Origin: Ptiloglossa arizonensis
Lineage: Eukaryota > Arthropoda > Insecta > Hymenoptera > Colletidae
Length of the DNA stretch: 64,000 nucleotides
Direction: 5' to 3'
Assembly (NCBI RefSeq): GCF_051014685.1
Contig: NC_135055.1
Span: 5,196,001-5,260,000, forward strand
Position numbers and translations under genes: made by a program. Position 1 is the stretch's first letter, and each line of letters starts with the position of its first letter. Shown here piece by piece: positions 26,201 through 39,454 of the stretch. The notes under the pieces are model-generated. The model was not told where the DNA came from. It was given only the letters and a program-made list of their open reading frames with translations, and searched no databases.

Positions 26201-27890
26201 TCGTTTATCGTTTACTTCGAGTATTAATTAATGCACGGAGCAATTATCTTTTCGAAAGACGAAATAAATCACGCGCGATTGTAGGTTAGATTTCAATTAC
26301 TTGTCTACGCGTGGAGAGTAGCTTCTAAAATTACTGTTTTCATCGGCGCGATCTACCTGTATCCGCATTTTACACCTTTACTCGGCTGAAAATGTCACGT
26401 GGAGTATGTCACCAGGAAAACACGCGACATGAAACCACATATTTATAAGACTCTACCAATAACATCAATTTCTCATTCTTTACTGGGAATTTCTCTTACC
26501 AGAATTATTTTTCTGAGTTTTCTCTGTGCTATTATTTCGCGACATTGAATCATCGAGAAATTGGTATAGATACTATCAGGATGCAGGTGACACGATTGAC
26601 ACGTAGTTTGTCACAGTTATTAAATAACTAAACGCTGTTACCAAATGGTACTCATCATAGATCAATTCTTTATAAATTCTTTTAGTGCCACGAAATGACA
26701 GATTTAGAATCATTTTTACACGATTTCATAAATTTCGTGTTAATTTTATTCAGTACGGTATGAAAAAAATTGCTTACTATACAGGAGGGGGAACAAAATA
26801 ATTTATACCATATAATATACCTTTCCGTACCAAACAATTTTATCAAACTATAATTAATTATAATTAATTATAATTAATTATAATTAATTTAGCATCAAAT
26901 AATGTTTTCTATACAACTTTAAATCTCATGACAATTTAAAGATAAATGAAAATATTTTCAGGTCCATACTACATAGCTGGATTTCTATATTTCTTTCCAT
27001 CTTAAATTTCTATTTTTTCAAACATTCTTGTCGTTAAATTTAACGTGTACGCATAAATTCTATAATCCATACACTCTCAATTTGTTCTAAAAAATCTGAA
27101 AATCTGCTCGGAATGCAATAAAACGTGCTGGTCGAATGCTACGATTGTTATCATACATTTTAGTGTTAATAGAAGTCGACATCTGAATGGACTTCATCGT
27201 CGTTTACGTATTCTTTTCTTATTTTCTCCGCGCGACAACGGCGTGACAAGCGATTCGAAGTGACGATCAAACCGCGCGTGAAAATCTCGTCGCCAGTTCT
27301 ATCTTCTCTCTCTCTCTCTCTTTCTTTTACTCGCTCTCTTTCTACCTCTTTCTCACAGGTGCAAAAGAGGGAACGAAGATGGACGCGACGCAACCGGTTC
27401 GATGCGATTCTCACTCGCGATCCAGAGAATCGGATGGAACGGACCTGTTGACCAAGTGGCCTCATTTGATCAGAAGACCGGAAGCGGTCTGCCGTCCCCC
27501 TGAGGCGATACACAGAAAACACGGAAAGCCATGGTACATTGGCGTTGCAAAAAACCGGCGATTGTGCGAACCAGTTTAGCAAGGGATCCCCACAATGAAA
27601 TCGCGCGCACCCGTCACAACCACGGTGGTCGTTTGGCGGTGTTCCTTTGAGCGTTCGAGGAATTTGAAAACCGCGAGGAGAGAGCCAATTGGGATTAAAT
27701 GTATGCTGACGAGCTCGTGAAAGGAATTATGGTAATCGTATTGTTCTATGAATATTCACCGGCACAGTTGAACGGTCCATTGACAATTTACACGTTTCGG
27801 TGAAATTATCGAGTACAAATGTTTACTAATAAGTAGTGGAGAAGTAGCTTTATTTAAATATTTTTTAAAGTTTTCGACGATACATAAGCT
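23263..27890. other. AT-rich spacer, no gene recognised
   Basis: Starts with the 3' untranslated region of gene B. A 10-bp repeat TAATTAATTA runs four times at 26851-26889, and a CT microsatellite lies at about 27303-27322. A GC-richer patch at 27230-27620 has open frames on both strands without domains. The pyrimidine tract ending CACAG at 27358 resembles a splice acceptor, but no matching exon structure was found. Confidence 0.55.
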
Positions 27891-29530
27891 GAAAACTTCT
27901 CGAGTTGAAAGTTTCTCAAGTTGAGGGCTTTTTAAGTTGAGAGCTTTTCAAGTTGGAAGTTTCTCAATTTGGAGGCTTTTTAAGTTGAGGTCCTCTTAAG
28001 TTAAGGGCTTCCAAAGTTAAAAGTTTCGTGAGAAAAAGCTATATTTGAGAGCTTCTCAAATAGATAGCTTTTCAAGTTGAGGTCTTGTCAAGTTGGAAGC
28101 TTTCTAAGTCGGGAGTTTGTCAAGTTGAGAGCTTTTCAAGTTGAGGGCTTGTCAAGTTGGAAGCTTTCTAAGTTGAGAGTTTGTCAAGTTGAGAGCTTTT
28201 CAAGTTAAGGGCTTGTCAAGTGGGAAGCTTCTCAAGGTGGGGGCTTTTCAAGTTGAAGGCTTTTTAAGTTGAGGTCCTTTTATGTTAAGGGCTTCCAAAG
28301 TTAAAAGTTTTATAAGAGAAAGCTCTATTTGAGAGCTTTTCAAGTTGAGGGATTGTCAAGTTGGAAGCTTTCTAAGTTGAGAGTTTGTCAAGTTGAGAGC
28401 TTTTCAAGTTAAGGGCTTGTCAAGTGGGAAGCTTCTCAAGGTGGGGGCTTTTCAAGTTGAAGGCTTTTTAAGTTGAGGTCCTCTTAAGTTAAGGGCTTCC
28501 AAAGTTAAAAGTTTCGTGAGAAAAAGCTATATTTGAGAGCTTCTCAAATAGATAGCTTTTCAAGTTGAGGTCTTGTCAAGTTGGAAGCTTTCTAAGTCGG
28601 GAGTTTGTCAAGTTGAGAGCTTTTCAAGTTGAGGGCTTGTCAAGTTGGAAGCTTTCTAAGTTGAGAGTTTGTCAAGTTGAGAGCTTTTCAAGTTAAGGGC
28701 TTGTCAAGTGGGAAGCTTCTCAAGGTGGGGGCTTTTCAAGTTGAAGGCTTTTTAAGTTGAGGTCCTTTTATGTTAAGGGCTTCCAAAGTTAAAAGTTTTA
28801 TAAGAGAAAGCTCTATTTGAGAGCTTTTCAAGTTGAGGGATTGTCAAGTTGGAAGCTTTCTAAGTTGAGAGTTTGTCAAGTTGAGAGCTTTTCAAGTTAA
28901 GGGCTTGTCAAGTGGGAAGCTTCTCAAGGTGGGGGCTTTTCAAGTTGAAGGCTTTTTAAGTTGAGGTCCTTTTATGTTAAGGGGTTCCAAAGTTAAAAGT
29001 TTTGTAAGAGAAAGCTCTATTTGAGAGCTTTTTAAGTTGAGGGCTTGTCAAGTTGGAAGTTTTTTAAGTTGAGATTTTGTCAAGTTGAGAGCTTTTCAAT
29101 TTGAGGGCTTGTCAAGTTGGAAGCTTCTCAAGGTGGGGGTTTTTCAAGTTGGAGGTTTTTTTAATTTGAGGTCCTTTTATGTTAAGAGCTTCCAAAGTTA
29201 AAAGTTTCATAAGAGAAAGCTTTATTTGACAGCTTCTCAAATTGAAGGCCTCTCAAATTGGTGACTTTATCAAGTTGAAAATTTCTCAAATTGGGGGCTT
29301 TTTAAATTAAGGGCTTTTCAAGTTAAAAGCTTCTTAAGAGAAAGCTCTATTTAAGAGTTTTTCAAGTTAAAGGTTTCTTAAATTGAGTATTTCTTATGAT
29401 GAGGACTTTTCGAGGCGAGAGCTTTTCAAGTTGAGGACTTCTCAAATAGAGCACTTCGTAAGTTAAGAGCTTTTCAAGTTGAAGCCTTCACAAGTTGAAG
29501 TTTTCTGAAGTCGAAGACTTCTGAAATTTT
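27890..29530. repeat. Large minisatellite with 488-bp higher-order repeat
   Basis: About 1.6 kb built from 15-20 bp variants of TTTTCAAGTTGAGAGC, differing mainly at GAGAGC, GAGGGC, GGAAGC and AAGGGC. Marker variants show a longer period: AAGTTTCGTGAGAAAAAGC occurs at 28021 and 28509, and TATAAGAGAAAGCTCTATTT at about 28311 and 28799, both 488 bp apart. The edges, especially after 29020, are more diverged than the centre. Confidence 0.92.
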
Positions 29531-32500
29531 TACAATATTTGTTTCTTAAACAAATTTTAAATAATTTTACGTCTCTCTTTTGATGATGCTCTCCCGTACT
29601 TAATATAACTAAATGTATTGAAGCTAGAGAAGACTTTTCATGTTCATTGATCTCTTTTAGTAATAAAGTAAATAAATGACAGAAGAGTACATATAGATTA
29701 AGGAAAGTCCTCTTGTTCGATCGAGAATGTAAGAAAAAACTACAATAATATCTTCCCCGGAATGTACTTTGAAACCTGTCCAAGAAATGATGGAAGACCT
29801 CAAATTGCAGCGATCGTTACTTCGACGATCAGTTGCAAATAAATTACTCCTCGCGAATCTTGTTGAAAACTTATTTTACCGCATAGATTAGCGAAGATTA
29901 AGTACCGAAGCGAAGCAAAATGTGACGTACTTTAATGTTACGATTTTGTTTCTTTGGATTCCTGTAGCTCAACGGATCAGAATTCCTCCGTAGAGACTTT
30001 ATTTCCATCGTAAAAACTACCGTACTGAATTCCAGTACCCTTTTCATAAAAATTCTACCGGTAAACTACGGAGGATTAAACGGGGTTAAGTTACGAGCCA
30101 ATGGAATAAAACTCGACACACCTTCGTATAGGAATACCATCGGGCTAGCGATTACTCTCATCTCGGTTGCTTTTGGTTAATTTGATTTGGTAAAAAAAAT
30201 TTGTATTTTCTTTAGAACGTCTCTGAATTCTTTCGTTCACACAGTCGTCATCAATTTTAGACAAGAAAAGTTGTCATTAGTTATTCCAAGGTAAATTTAA
30301 GCCGATTAAAAATAGTACTATATTTAGTTATTTTTTAAAATAATTGAGCACTTTTCTTGCGGTTTATATATAAAATTGGACAGAATTTTATTAGTTTATA
30401 CTCTATTATATAAATATTTTGTCTCGATATATTTTCTATATGAAAATATTAGCGTATTCGCCATTATGTACAGTACGCGAGCGAAAAGATTGCATTCGAA
30501 GTTACGGTGGATTCTATTCGTTCAAGAGCTATCTGCTTAGGAGCATACGGGAGGGTCACACCCCTGAGAAGATTACCCATGAACGATTAAAATCCACTCT
30601 AACCCCAGATGCAATCTTCTCTTCTGGGTACAGTACATTGCGCAGCAAAAATTGTACAAATTGCATACAAGTCATTTCTACAAATTTGACCAAGTTTGGA
30701 TGTTATTGATCTATTGTGCGACACCAAATTACTTCAAACAATTAATTCTTTGTTATTATATTGCATTATATTTCGAATCGGTGTTATTGTTTCTAGACAA
30801 TTTATTTCAAATGTCAAAGATTTTCCCATCGACTAAGGGAGAATCAAACATCGAGTCGCCATCGAAGCAAAAGAACCGAATGGTCGAACTCGAGGTTCGT
30901 CGGTTCGCAATGGTCGAGCGCGTTGACGTCTACCTGTTTCGTTAACTTTCTCCCGGTAACCTTGTTCCCTCATTTTTTCCCCTGACGCGTTACCGTTCGT
31001 GTCGGCGGTTTTTAGCGCGCTCGTTCCGCGACTCGGTCGCAGGAAAGTTCGCGACTCGAGTTCACACCCCTCGAACATGACGTAAAACAGTCACGTTCAA
31101 GTTCGAAATTAATCGTTCTTTAATGATTTTTAAAAGAAATGTTTTTACACTTTCTTAAATAACATTATGTCATATTCTTCTTAGAGATAGCACCGTTTCG
31201 CACACACGAAATCACGAACCTAGAATATCAACTCATCGGGGATAAAATTCGGAGAAATTGTGGTTCAAGTGTGCAATGAATAAGATTTCGTTCAATTTGA
31301 TCTTTATTAGGAAAGATAGAAAAACAGTTTAGTTAACTTCATCGTACAAAACTCAAGTCTCGTCAAAATTTATTTGAAACATTTTTCGAATTTTCACAAG
31401 CAGCAAATATATACCAGAAAAGTGAACAAACTGCAAGAGGTAACTATCACTATCTATTCTTCCTCAAAATTGAAACAGGTCTTAGAACGAGAATGTAATA
31501 CTTGAATACAAAGTTTTGTTCAAATCCAGTGATTCGTTTAGATGCAACGGTGTTAAAGATTCGTTCATCCATATATTCTCACAATAAAAAGAAATTTTGT
31601 TTACGATAGTAAGCTATCCTCAAACGTGTTCCTTCGTAATGAAATTATTTCGAATTTCGTCTCCGTTGCAATACTTTTCCCTCTTACAGATTTGCAAGTA
31701 GAAAAGTAAGAAATAACAAAGGGTTGAAGGGGTCAGCAGAATCTAATAGATAGAATCCCGTGTCCGACATCCTTGACGTAAAGATCCACGGTATCAAGGT
31801 TGAGGATGTTAGACCACGTTTTCCGCAAAGAGAAGCCTGTCCGTGACCTTGATTTCGCATCATTAATATCAGTCCCCCGGATTAACGACGATTCGCTGTG
31901 TATTAATAGTCCAGCCTTTAAAAGTGAAACTACGGGAATGGAAACGTTCAGGTTTCATAGTGTTTGGATCGTCCACGTGGAGCATGTTGACACTGCTCAT
32001 AGACCGTTGATAAATGGAGATATTAATAAAGATTATCATCGACAGCCACGGGGAACAGGTTCGTCCTGTTCGTTGATGATTTCCCACGTGAAAAATGATG
32101 GAAATGAAAGAAAACATTCGTCACGATGACGTGGACATAGAAGACTCGCTACATCCAGAGTTTCTGCTCGTAGCAAATGGTACTCGGGTATTTACAGACG
32201 CTGAGGAGTTTAAAAAGGGACACGCTCTGTTGGTTTTGAAAGCTCGTGAAATTGCTTGAAGGAGTTACACGGTGTAGAAGGTTTCAGTGTGCTTCGAAAC
32301 ATTTACGAGGTGAGATTCTGGTCCAAATGTTTCTCACGTTTTGTCCATTTAATTGGGATTGATCGCTGTTGAACTTATTCAAACTGACAGACGATTGGGA
32401 CCTTAAGAAATTCTGAAAACGAAAGGTTTATTATACGATCTTGAGTTTAGTGTGCTTGGCTCTATTTTTAGAGCTTTACTCGTGCAGACTTGAACTTTGT

Positions 32501-33320
32501 TCGAATTAATGTTCCTTCTTTGGGTATTATATATTAGTCGTATATTACCTTATGACCCATCTTTGATGAATTCTTTTTCTTTGTGTATTATACATTGATC
32601 ATGTATTACACTTTATTTTTAATCTTTTGCTCCAGCAGAGTTGGACTTCGTTCAAATGAATTTCTTTTCTTTGGATATTATATTGTGCCCTTTTTGGCAA
32701 TATCAATTATACGAAATAACGCACGTATTAGACGTTATTATGGTGCGTTACATAGTACTAAAATTCGTGTCTTTCGATTTCACCGGAAATCAATCACCCA
32801 CGCTAGGCAGCCTCAGAGATAGCGATTTTGACGAATCGTTCGATTGGATTTCCATGTAACGGTTCGTAGAGTACCAAAACATCTTCATGAGCCTGTGGGA
32901 TCGAGCCACGTCGAATAATCAGTTACCATATACGACTCAGCCACGGCACACTTTTTCTCGAGATTTTCATTGGTGTTTGTCGAACGTCTCCCACGTTTAA
33001 CCCCCCCACAAACTCATTGGTTCTTCCAAGGAACAGTCGACGTTTCGTTATGGAATTTTTTAGGGACATCTCGGTCCAAGCACTAAAAAATCTGTGAAAC
33101 TCAGGAGTGAATGTAAATGAGATTGAGAACTTGTGAAAAATTCGTCACACTTTTTGAGAGATCTTGGCACAATGTGTCTAGGTAAGATCCTAAGTTATAA
33201 TGTATCCCCTGGCCTAACCACAGATCCCCTGTGGCGTTATTGGGGACCCTCAGAGAAATGTAAGAGGACATGTTTGTGGTTGTTGAAAGTTGACTTAAAA
33301 AATCGATTTCTAAAGACCCA
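29531..33320. other. Spacer, no gene recognised
   Basis: AT-rich with short frames only. A GC-rich patch at 30830-31080 is open on both strands without domains. TTTTTAACCCCCCCAC-like and other short homopolymers near 33000 are unremarkable. Confidence 0.55.
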
Positions 33321-33322
33321 GC

Positions 33323-33440
33323 GTGTCTATAAAAGTTGATAAATTACAGTGTGTCAATAAAAGTTGCTAAATCGCAGTGTGGCTATAAAAGCCGCTAAAT
33401 TACAGTGTGTTTATAAAAATTGCTAAATTCCAGTATATCT
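33323..33440. repeat. 28-bp tandem repeat, 4 copies
   Basis: TATAAAA-like heptamers start at 33328, 33356, 33384 and 33412, spaced 28 bp, each followed by GTTGCTAAATTACAGTGTG or a close variant. A decayed fifth unit ends near 33440. Confidence 0.88.
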
Positions 33441-36400
33441 ATACGAGGTTATGGGGATTAAGGGGTTCTCCACTCTGGGACCCTAAAAAAAAGAGTTCGT
33501 AAAATTTGTCCAAACATTGAATTTCCAGAAAAATCACTTTAAAATTAGGTGTACAATTATACAATTGTTTAGGTATTTTATTACTCAGTGTTACAATGGT
33601 GTATAGAGTCTCCCATAAAAAAAATTTTGATCTCGAATTTTTTTAAAAAGAACCAAAGTAGATAAATTAATATTTACTTATTTGGTAATAACCTTATTGA
33701 AGTAATTTTTTTTTGACAACTCTTCCACCTTGCAAGATAGACACGTGCCTTTGTCTTGTCACGGCTCTCTCTCTCTCTCTCTATGTGCCAATTTTTCGAA
33801 TTCCATCGTAACCTGTTCAAAATAATGTCTCCGAGACTCGAATATCAATTTGAGTGCACCGAAATAAGAATCCATATTTTTTTTTTTACTTTCAAGTCAG
33901 TAAAGACACTCGAGCGCAACGCACACATTCAAAATGGGGATGTTGAACACTGAGACGTGATTCTCTTCTTGACCACATAAGAATTCTCATGGTCGGTCAA
34001 CCTCCTCGCCGCGAAAGCAGCCTGCATCGGCAAACAGGCTCGATTCAAGAATGAAAAGCGGACGTAGTCGTTTTTCTCTGCCCACGGGGGCCCTCGCCGC
34101 GATCTCTATACCACAAGTGCAACTGGACGTTGCGCTCGTGCTGTCGTTTAACAGCCTCCCAATCGTGTCGAGAATTTCAGGAACGATGAACTCTTCCGCA
34201 TTGCAGAACCGCTCATCATCGGAGGAAACGTGACGAGTCTTCTTATATTCGTTCGCTTTCCAGCGTGGCATATTATTATTTATTTACTTATTTTTTTTCT
34301 TTTTTTTTGCTAATCGATGCGCGTCCAGGAAAGTGTATCGAGTGTGCGTAGCAAATGGGTTGCGTTTACGTTCTCCTTTTCGTGCGATTGGGACCGAGTC
34401 GCGTGGCAACCGCATTGCGGTGGAAAGTGTTTTATCGATTCAAGCAGAGAGACCGCGAAACTTTTTTAAAATAATTCTGCAGACCGCACGATTCTTTGAA
34501 AATGGTCGTATAGATTGTTTATTGCTTTTGTATATTTTATTTTTACGGGTAAAACTCTTCGAACTTTTAGGTTAGGGTACTGATTGAACCGATTGGTTGA
34601 GATTATTCAACGTTTGAGGTTAGGTTCGAACACTACCTCGATTCGTTTGTATCTGTGTGTAAAGGGGAAATTATGTTTTCTTGCTTCGATTGTCTTAATA
34701 ATACTATTAATCAGGATAAATAAATAGGTTTGTGGGATGATATAACTCGCTAAATTCTAACACGACTTTACAAACATTCTTAAATTAGTTGCGTGAAAGA
34801 ATCTTCTAAAATATGAAACGAATGTTCAATTAAATCTGAAAGTTATTTTACACGAAATTTATAGTACTTGGAAGAATCTAATCGTTGACTATTAATGGAA
34901 ACAAAAATTCAATTATTAATGGAAGAACGTGGAAATAAATACAAATATTTTCTGCATTAGTTGTTCTCTATAATCACTGAATATTAACTATTTGTACATA
35001 CTCAATTATATACAACTTTACAGTTATGTAATAAAGAGGTTAAATAATAGTAATGATTATCTAAGCACGTCTAAGGAAAGGTTTGCTAGGTAAGCTTTAC
35101 TCGCGAGTCTAGCCAATTTAACCAATTAGCTCTCATCGATGAGGTTAGAATTTTTGTTCTTGTTATCTATAATATACTTGAGAAAATGAACATTTTATCT
35201 CGAACACGTGCTCTAAAATAAGTAAATTAAGTTCCAATTGAAAAGTCTTGGTTCGAAGTTGTTTTAGTCATCTTTCTCTTCCCTCCAAGCATTTTGGAAC
35301 TTTATTAACATGAATATATGTACAAGTATAAAATTCTATATTTTACAATCCCGCAAACTACGTATAATAAAAACGATTATTACCATTTATAATCCTATTC
35401 TAAGATTTCGAATTATTTTCTTAGAATAAGAGGTGTAAACATTTAGCTTATAGCGTGTAAATTATGACTCCTCTGCCTCAAAATATCTATTATAAAGACA
35501 ATTGACACATAAAATTTAATCCAAAAATATAGTCCAAGAATAGAGTTTCAGTATAAGTAAACATTTTTATCTCAAGAATAGGATTTTAGAATAAGTATAA
35601 ATGTTGCTTATAGCGCATAGATTGTGACCTGCCCCGAAATATTTATTATAAAGCTAATTAACACCGTTTAAAATTCTATTCCAAGATCTCCAATTATTTA
35701 TCCGAACGTGTAACAATTATGCTTGTAGCGTACAGATTGTGACCTCTCTACCCGAAGACCTTGAACCCTCGAGTCGAACAGGGACCTTGAACTTCCGTCA
35801 GAATTTAGAAGGATCGTTTTCGTTTCCAGCGAGGGAACCGTGGCTCGACATCGAGCGAAACCGCTTCCGCATAGCGGTGTTTTTAATCGCGCGGAGCGGT
35901 TCCGTGCGATCGGGAGACTCGCGAACGAACTCGAACTTGGCACACTTCGTCATACGTGCCCTGCTAGCGGCACGGCGTGCTGTTCCTTCCTGGCGTAATT
36001 GTTCCTTGTTACGGCACGCGGTGCCGCGATATTTACTTTCTTTACGAGCGTAATATAACGCCGACCACGTTGCTTTCTAGAGTGTTTTTCACCTCGATTT
36101 GAATCCGGTGCGCCCCGAAGCGAGAACCCGCGACCGCGTGCACGTGTCGCGAATCATGTTCGGCCATTTTTCCCAAGTTTCTCCGTAACTTCCCGCGAAT
36201 CATCGGGGAGAGAACCGGATACGACAAAGGTCGGTTTTTAAGAGCCCGTCGATTCGACGGGGCAAGTTTTCTCCGAAACTTTGGACCTTGTACGCGCAAT
36301 TGTTCCACTACCACGTGATGGAGCTGCAAAAGGAGACATAACCTCGAACTTTGAATTTTACGATCGAGGGAAACTTCCTCTTTATAAATAAGTAAAATGT

Positions 36401-36955
36401 GGGTAAGACGGCTAAGAGGCTGTTGTTGAAACCTAACCTAGAATATTGAACTTGTCGATTCGACTCGTAGGCTGGGATGGGTAAAATTATTATTGATACG
36501 AAGAACAAATATATGTGCATAGTTTCTACGATTCCAATTTTAATTTACAATAGTTTCAATAAAATTAATGGAAGATTGTTTATCCTTCATTTGTTATGTG
36601 TTCGTTTGTTATTCAGTAGTTTAGTTTATGAGGCCTTTATCCCAACTTTGGTAGTGGACTCTACTCTAGACAGTATTAGATCTTAGAAGAACTGTAAGGG
36701 TGATCTCAACTAGAATACATCTAATGACTTTACTAAGGGGATAGTAATCTTTTAGATACTTACTAAAGTATACACCAATTTAAAATAGTTAATTTTCATT
36801 AGAGTACATCGTCTTGTCTAGTTGAAGGATACTTAAAGTATTTTATGAAATACTTGATAACTAATATAAGTTACTAAATGTTATGTTTTTTCGAAGGAAT
36901 ATCCTCTTGTTCAATTAGAGGATATCTTTTACTCATCGAAATAATGATCCACGTA
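33441..36955. other. Spacer with a degenerate about 130-160 bp repeat
   Basis: A CT microsatellite lies at 33766-33782. Between about 35440 and 35760 the block GCTTATAGCG..AGATTGTGACCT, then TATTATAAAG, recurs three times with considerable divergence. GC-rich patches at 33980-34400 and 35780-36320 have open frames on both strands without recognisable domains. No gene was seen. Confidence 0.5.
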
Positions 36956-36959
36956 GTGC

Positions 36960-37935
36960 CCTAACCGCGCAACTCAGAATTTCTCGTTCCCATTGATTAA
37001 TATCCTGTTGTCCTAGAAGACACCCATCCTAACCGTTCAACTCAAAATTTCTCATCATTATCGATTAATACCGTGTTGCTCTAGAAAACACCCAGAACAC
37101 ACCTAGAAGGCACTTAGAAGACACCTATCCTAACCGCCTAATTCAGTATTCCTCATTTCCATCGATTAACATCGCGTTGTTTTAGAAAATACTTAGCATA
37201 CACGTAGAAAATACCTACCCTAACTGCTCAGCTCAGAATTTCTCATTCCTATCAATTAATATCGTGTTATCCTAGAAGACACCTAGAAAACACCTAGAAG
37301 ACACCTATCCTAACTGCTAACTCAGAATTCCTTATTCCGATCAATTAATATCGTGTTATCCTAGAAGACACCTAGAAAACACCTAGAAGACACCTAGAAG
37401 ATACCTAAAAGACACCTATCCTAACGGCCAACTCAGAATTCCTTATTCCCATCAATTAATATCGTGTTATCCTAGAAGACACCTAGAAAACACCTAGAGG
37501 ACACCTAGAAGACACCTACAAGACATCTAGAAGACACCTATCCTAACTGCCAACTTAGAATTTCTTATTCCTATCAATTAATATCGTGTTATCCTAGAAG
37601 ACACCTAGAAAACACCTAGAAGACACCTAGAAGACACCTAGGAGATACCTACAAGACATCTAGAAGACACTTATCCTAACTGCCAACTCAGAATTCCTTA
37701 TTCCCATCAATTAATATCGTGTTATCCTAGAGGACACCTAGAAAGCACCTAGAAAATACCTAGAAGACATCTAGAAGACACATGTTCTAACCACCAACTC
37801 AGAATTCCTCATTCCCATCGACTAACACCATGTAGTCCTAGAAAACACTTAGAAAACATCTACCCTAACCGCTTGACTCAGAATTTCTCATTTCCATCAA
37901 TTAACACAGTGTTATCCTAGAAGGCACCTAGAAGC
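36960..37935. repeat. Nested minisatellite: 11-bp unit inside variable 68-133 bp units
   Basis: The anchor ATCAATTAATATCGTGTTAT (or a variant) has its ATCG or equivalent position at 37002, 37070, 37171, 37261, 37350, 37461, 37583, 37716, 37827 and 37906. Spacings are 68, 101, 90, 89, 111, 122, 133, 111 and 79. Between anchors lie a variable number of 11-bp AGAAGACACCT units and a CCTAACTGCCAACTCAGAAT spacer. Confidence 0.9.
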
Positions 37936-37999
37936 CAGCTACCCATTATCAAAGATGGCAATCGATCTGTCGTTTAATCGAGAGATGAAATCAATCGCT

Positions 38000-38537
38000 G
38001 AATACCTGTCACCGTGGTCTCTCGCCGCCCAATTCCGTGTTATAGGTCCCCGTCGAGGAATATTATGTCGTTGATCCCAGGCAACGAGCTTCGTCGCGAT
38101 CGGTGCCGCCCAAACGGCCACCCGTTCGGCCGATGTGCGTGCTCCACATCCGTGACACGGTTCTCGCGGTGGGTCGGCGGCGGGCCCAATGTCCAGGAAC
38201 CTCCGTGTGCGTGGATGTATCCGCGGCATCCGTACACGCACGCAGATGCTCCGCCGATGGTGTCTCCCCGAAGGTGTCCCGGGGAACCAGTTTTCGCGAC
38301 GAGGGGAAGCCCTCACCTTGGGATCGGGTCGGATCTCTTTTCAGCGAGATCGCGTGTAGAAGGAGGCAGTCGATCACGGGTCCCACCACCCGTTACCCAC
38401 CGACCAGTCAGCCAGCTAGGCAGCCAACGCGTATCAAAGGCAAAAGTGGGTACCACCCGCTTCCCCGGAAGCGGTCCCGTGGCTTCAGCCGGAGGGTGGT
38501 GGTCTCATCGTACGCGTGCAACCCGGAGATCTACGTA
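38000..38537 (+). promoter_or_regulatory. GC-rich region upstream of gene C
   Basis: GC/CpG-rich DNA directly upstream of the TATA box at 38538. Long open frames run through it on both strands (the longest is 38014-38913 plus), but they also cross the TATA box and the presumed first exon, so I treat them as a composition effect. Likely the proximal regulatory region of gene C. Confidence 0.45.
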
Positions 38538-38543
38538 TATAAA
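38538..38543 (+). promoter_or_regulatory. TATA box of gene C
   Basis: TATATAAAG lies in GC-rich DNA. About 28-30 bases downstream is GTTCAGAA, which fits an arthropod initiator (TCAG) near 38567. The leader that follows contains no ATG up to a good splice donor. Confidence 0.65.
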
Positions 38544-38567
38544 GCTGCCGGGGCAAGACGGCGGGTT

Positions 38568-38727
38568 CAGAATACTCGCCACGCTCGATCCACGCATCGG
38601 GTCACGCACGTGCCAAGGGACGTCTGCCCGTGGTGCACATCCTGTACAGGAAGGAAGAGTGAAGAGGCGCCAGCAGCGTGCCCTCGACCCAGCTTCCGTT
38701 CTTCGCCAACCGAGGTTCGAAATCAAG
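38568..38727 (+). other. Probable untranslated first exon of gene C
   Basis: Starts at the inferred initiator and ends at AATCAAG followed by GTGGGT. I found no ATG within it. The next exon probably begins at 39445, after CATATGCTACAG, so the first ATG of the spliced mRNA would be the one at 39455. This would explain why the in-frame ATG at 39437 is not used: it would lie in the intron. Confidence 0.5.
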
Positions 38728-39454
38728 GTGGGTAAACACTGGGTCAGATTTTCGAGACACGAGGATTCTAGGGATCGAGAAGGATCAGGGTTGGATCTTG
38801 AACATTTTCCGAAAGTTCTCGCGCTTGTAAAGAAGATTAGAATCGATATAACGGTGACTTGGGATTCAAGTAGGGGTTATTGGTTGGGATCGAAGAATTG
38901 GTGTAGAGCTTAAGATCATTCGTTTGGAGTCTATTGAGAGTCTGTGACGATAGTGGTTGTTAAACTTGCGTAGAATCATCTTGAAGGCTTTTGTACTTTG
39001 CTAAATTGGCTATGATTAGCTTTAACAGAGTACAGGAGAGTGAGATGATAAAATACTGGCAGGAGTATCTAGTCATTCTTTTAATATTCATTCCTCTTTC
39101 TGAAAGATTTGGACTCGTGACGGTAGCGTTTCAATTAACTTAACATCTTCTGAAACGCTTGAACTCGTGACTGTACTACTTAGATGAACCTGACAAACAG
39201 CTTTAATGGAGACATATCCATTTTTAACGGAACGTAGGAAAAGAATATCGATCGTTGAAATACTGTTGGAAATATCTGACCATTCTCCTAACGCCCCCTC
39301 TCTTTTTCCGAAATACCTGGCGTTACGGCAGTATTATGCAAATGAACCTGCTAAATAACTTAACGCGCGTTTACCCGTTTCTACGAAACGTCACAAGTAG
39401 CTGTTTCCTGTTAGCTCCGCCTAAAGCCATATTCATATGCTACAGAGGAACACG

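Noticed and set aside
27260..27579. Possible exon after a pyrimidine tract and CACAG
   Set aside because: No donor in compatible phase and no recognisable protein; the tract is a CT microsatellite.
38014..38913. 299-codon plus-strand open frame
   Set aside because: Arg/Pro/Ser-rich with no domain, in GC-rich DNA that is open on both strands. It runs across the TATA box and the presumed first exon of gene C.
39437..39454. Upstream in-frame ATG for gene C
   Set aside because: It is followed by CTACAG, a likely splice acceptor, and would add residues in front of an otherwise clean signal peptide.
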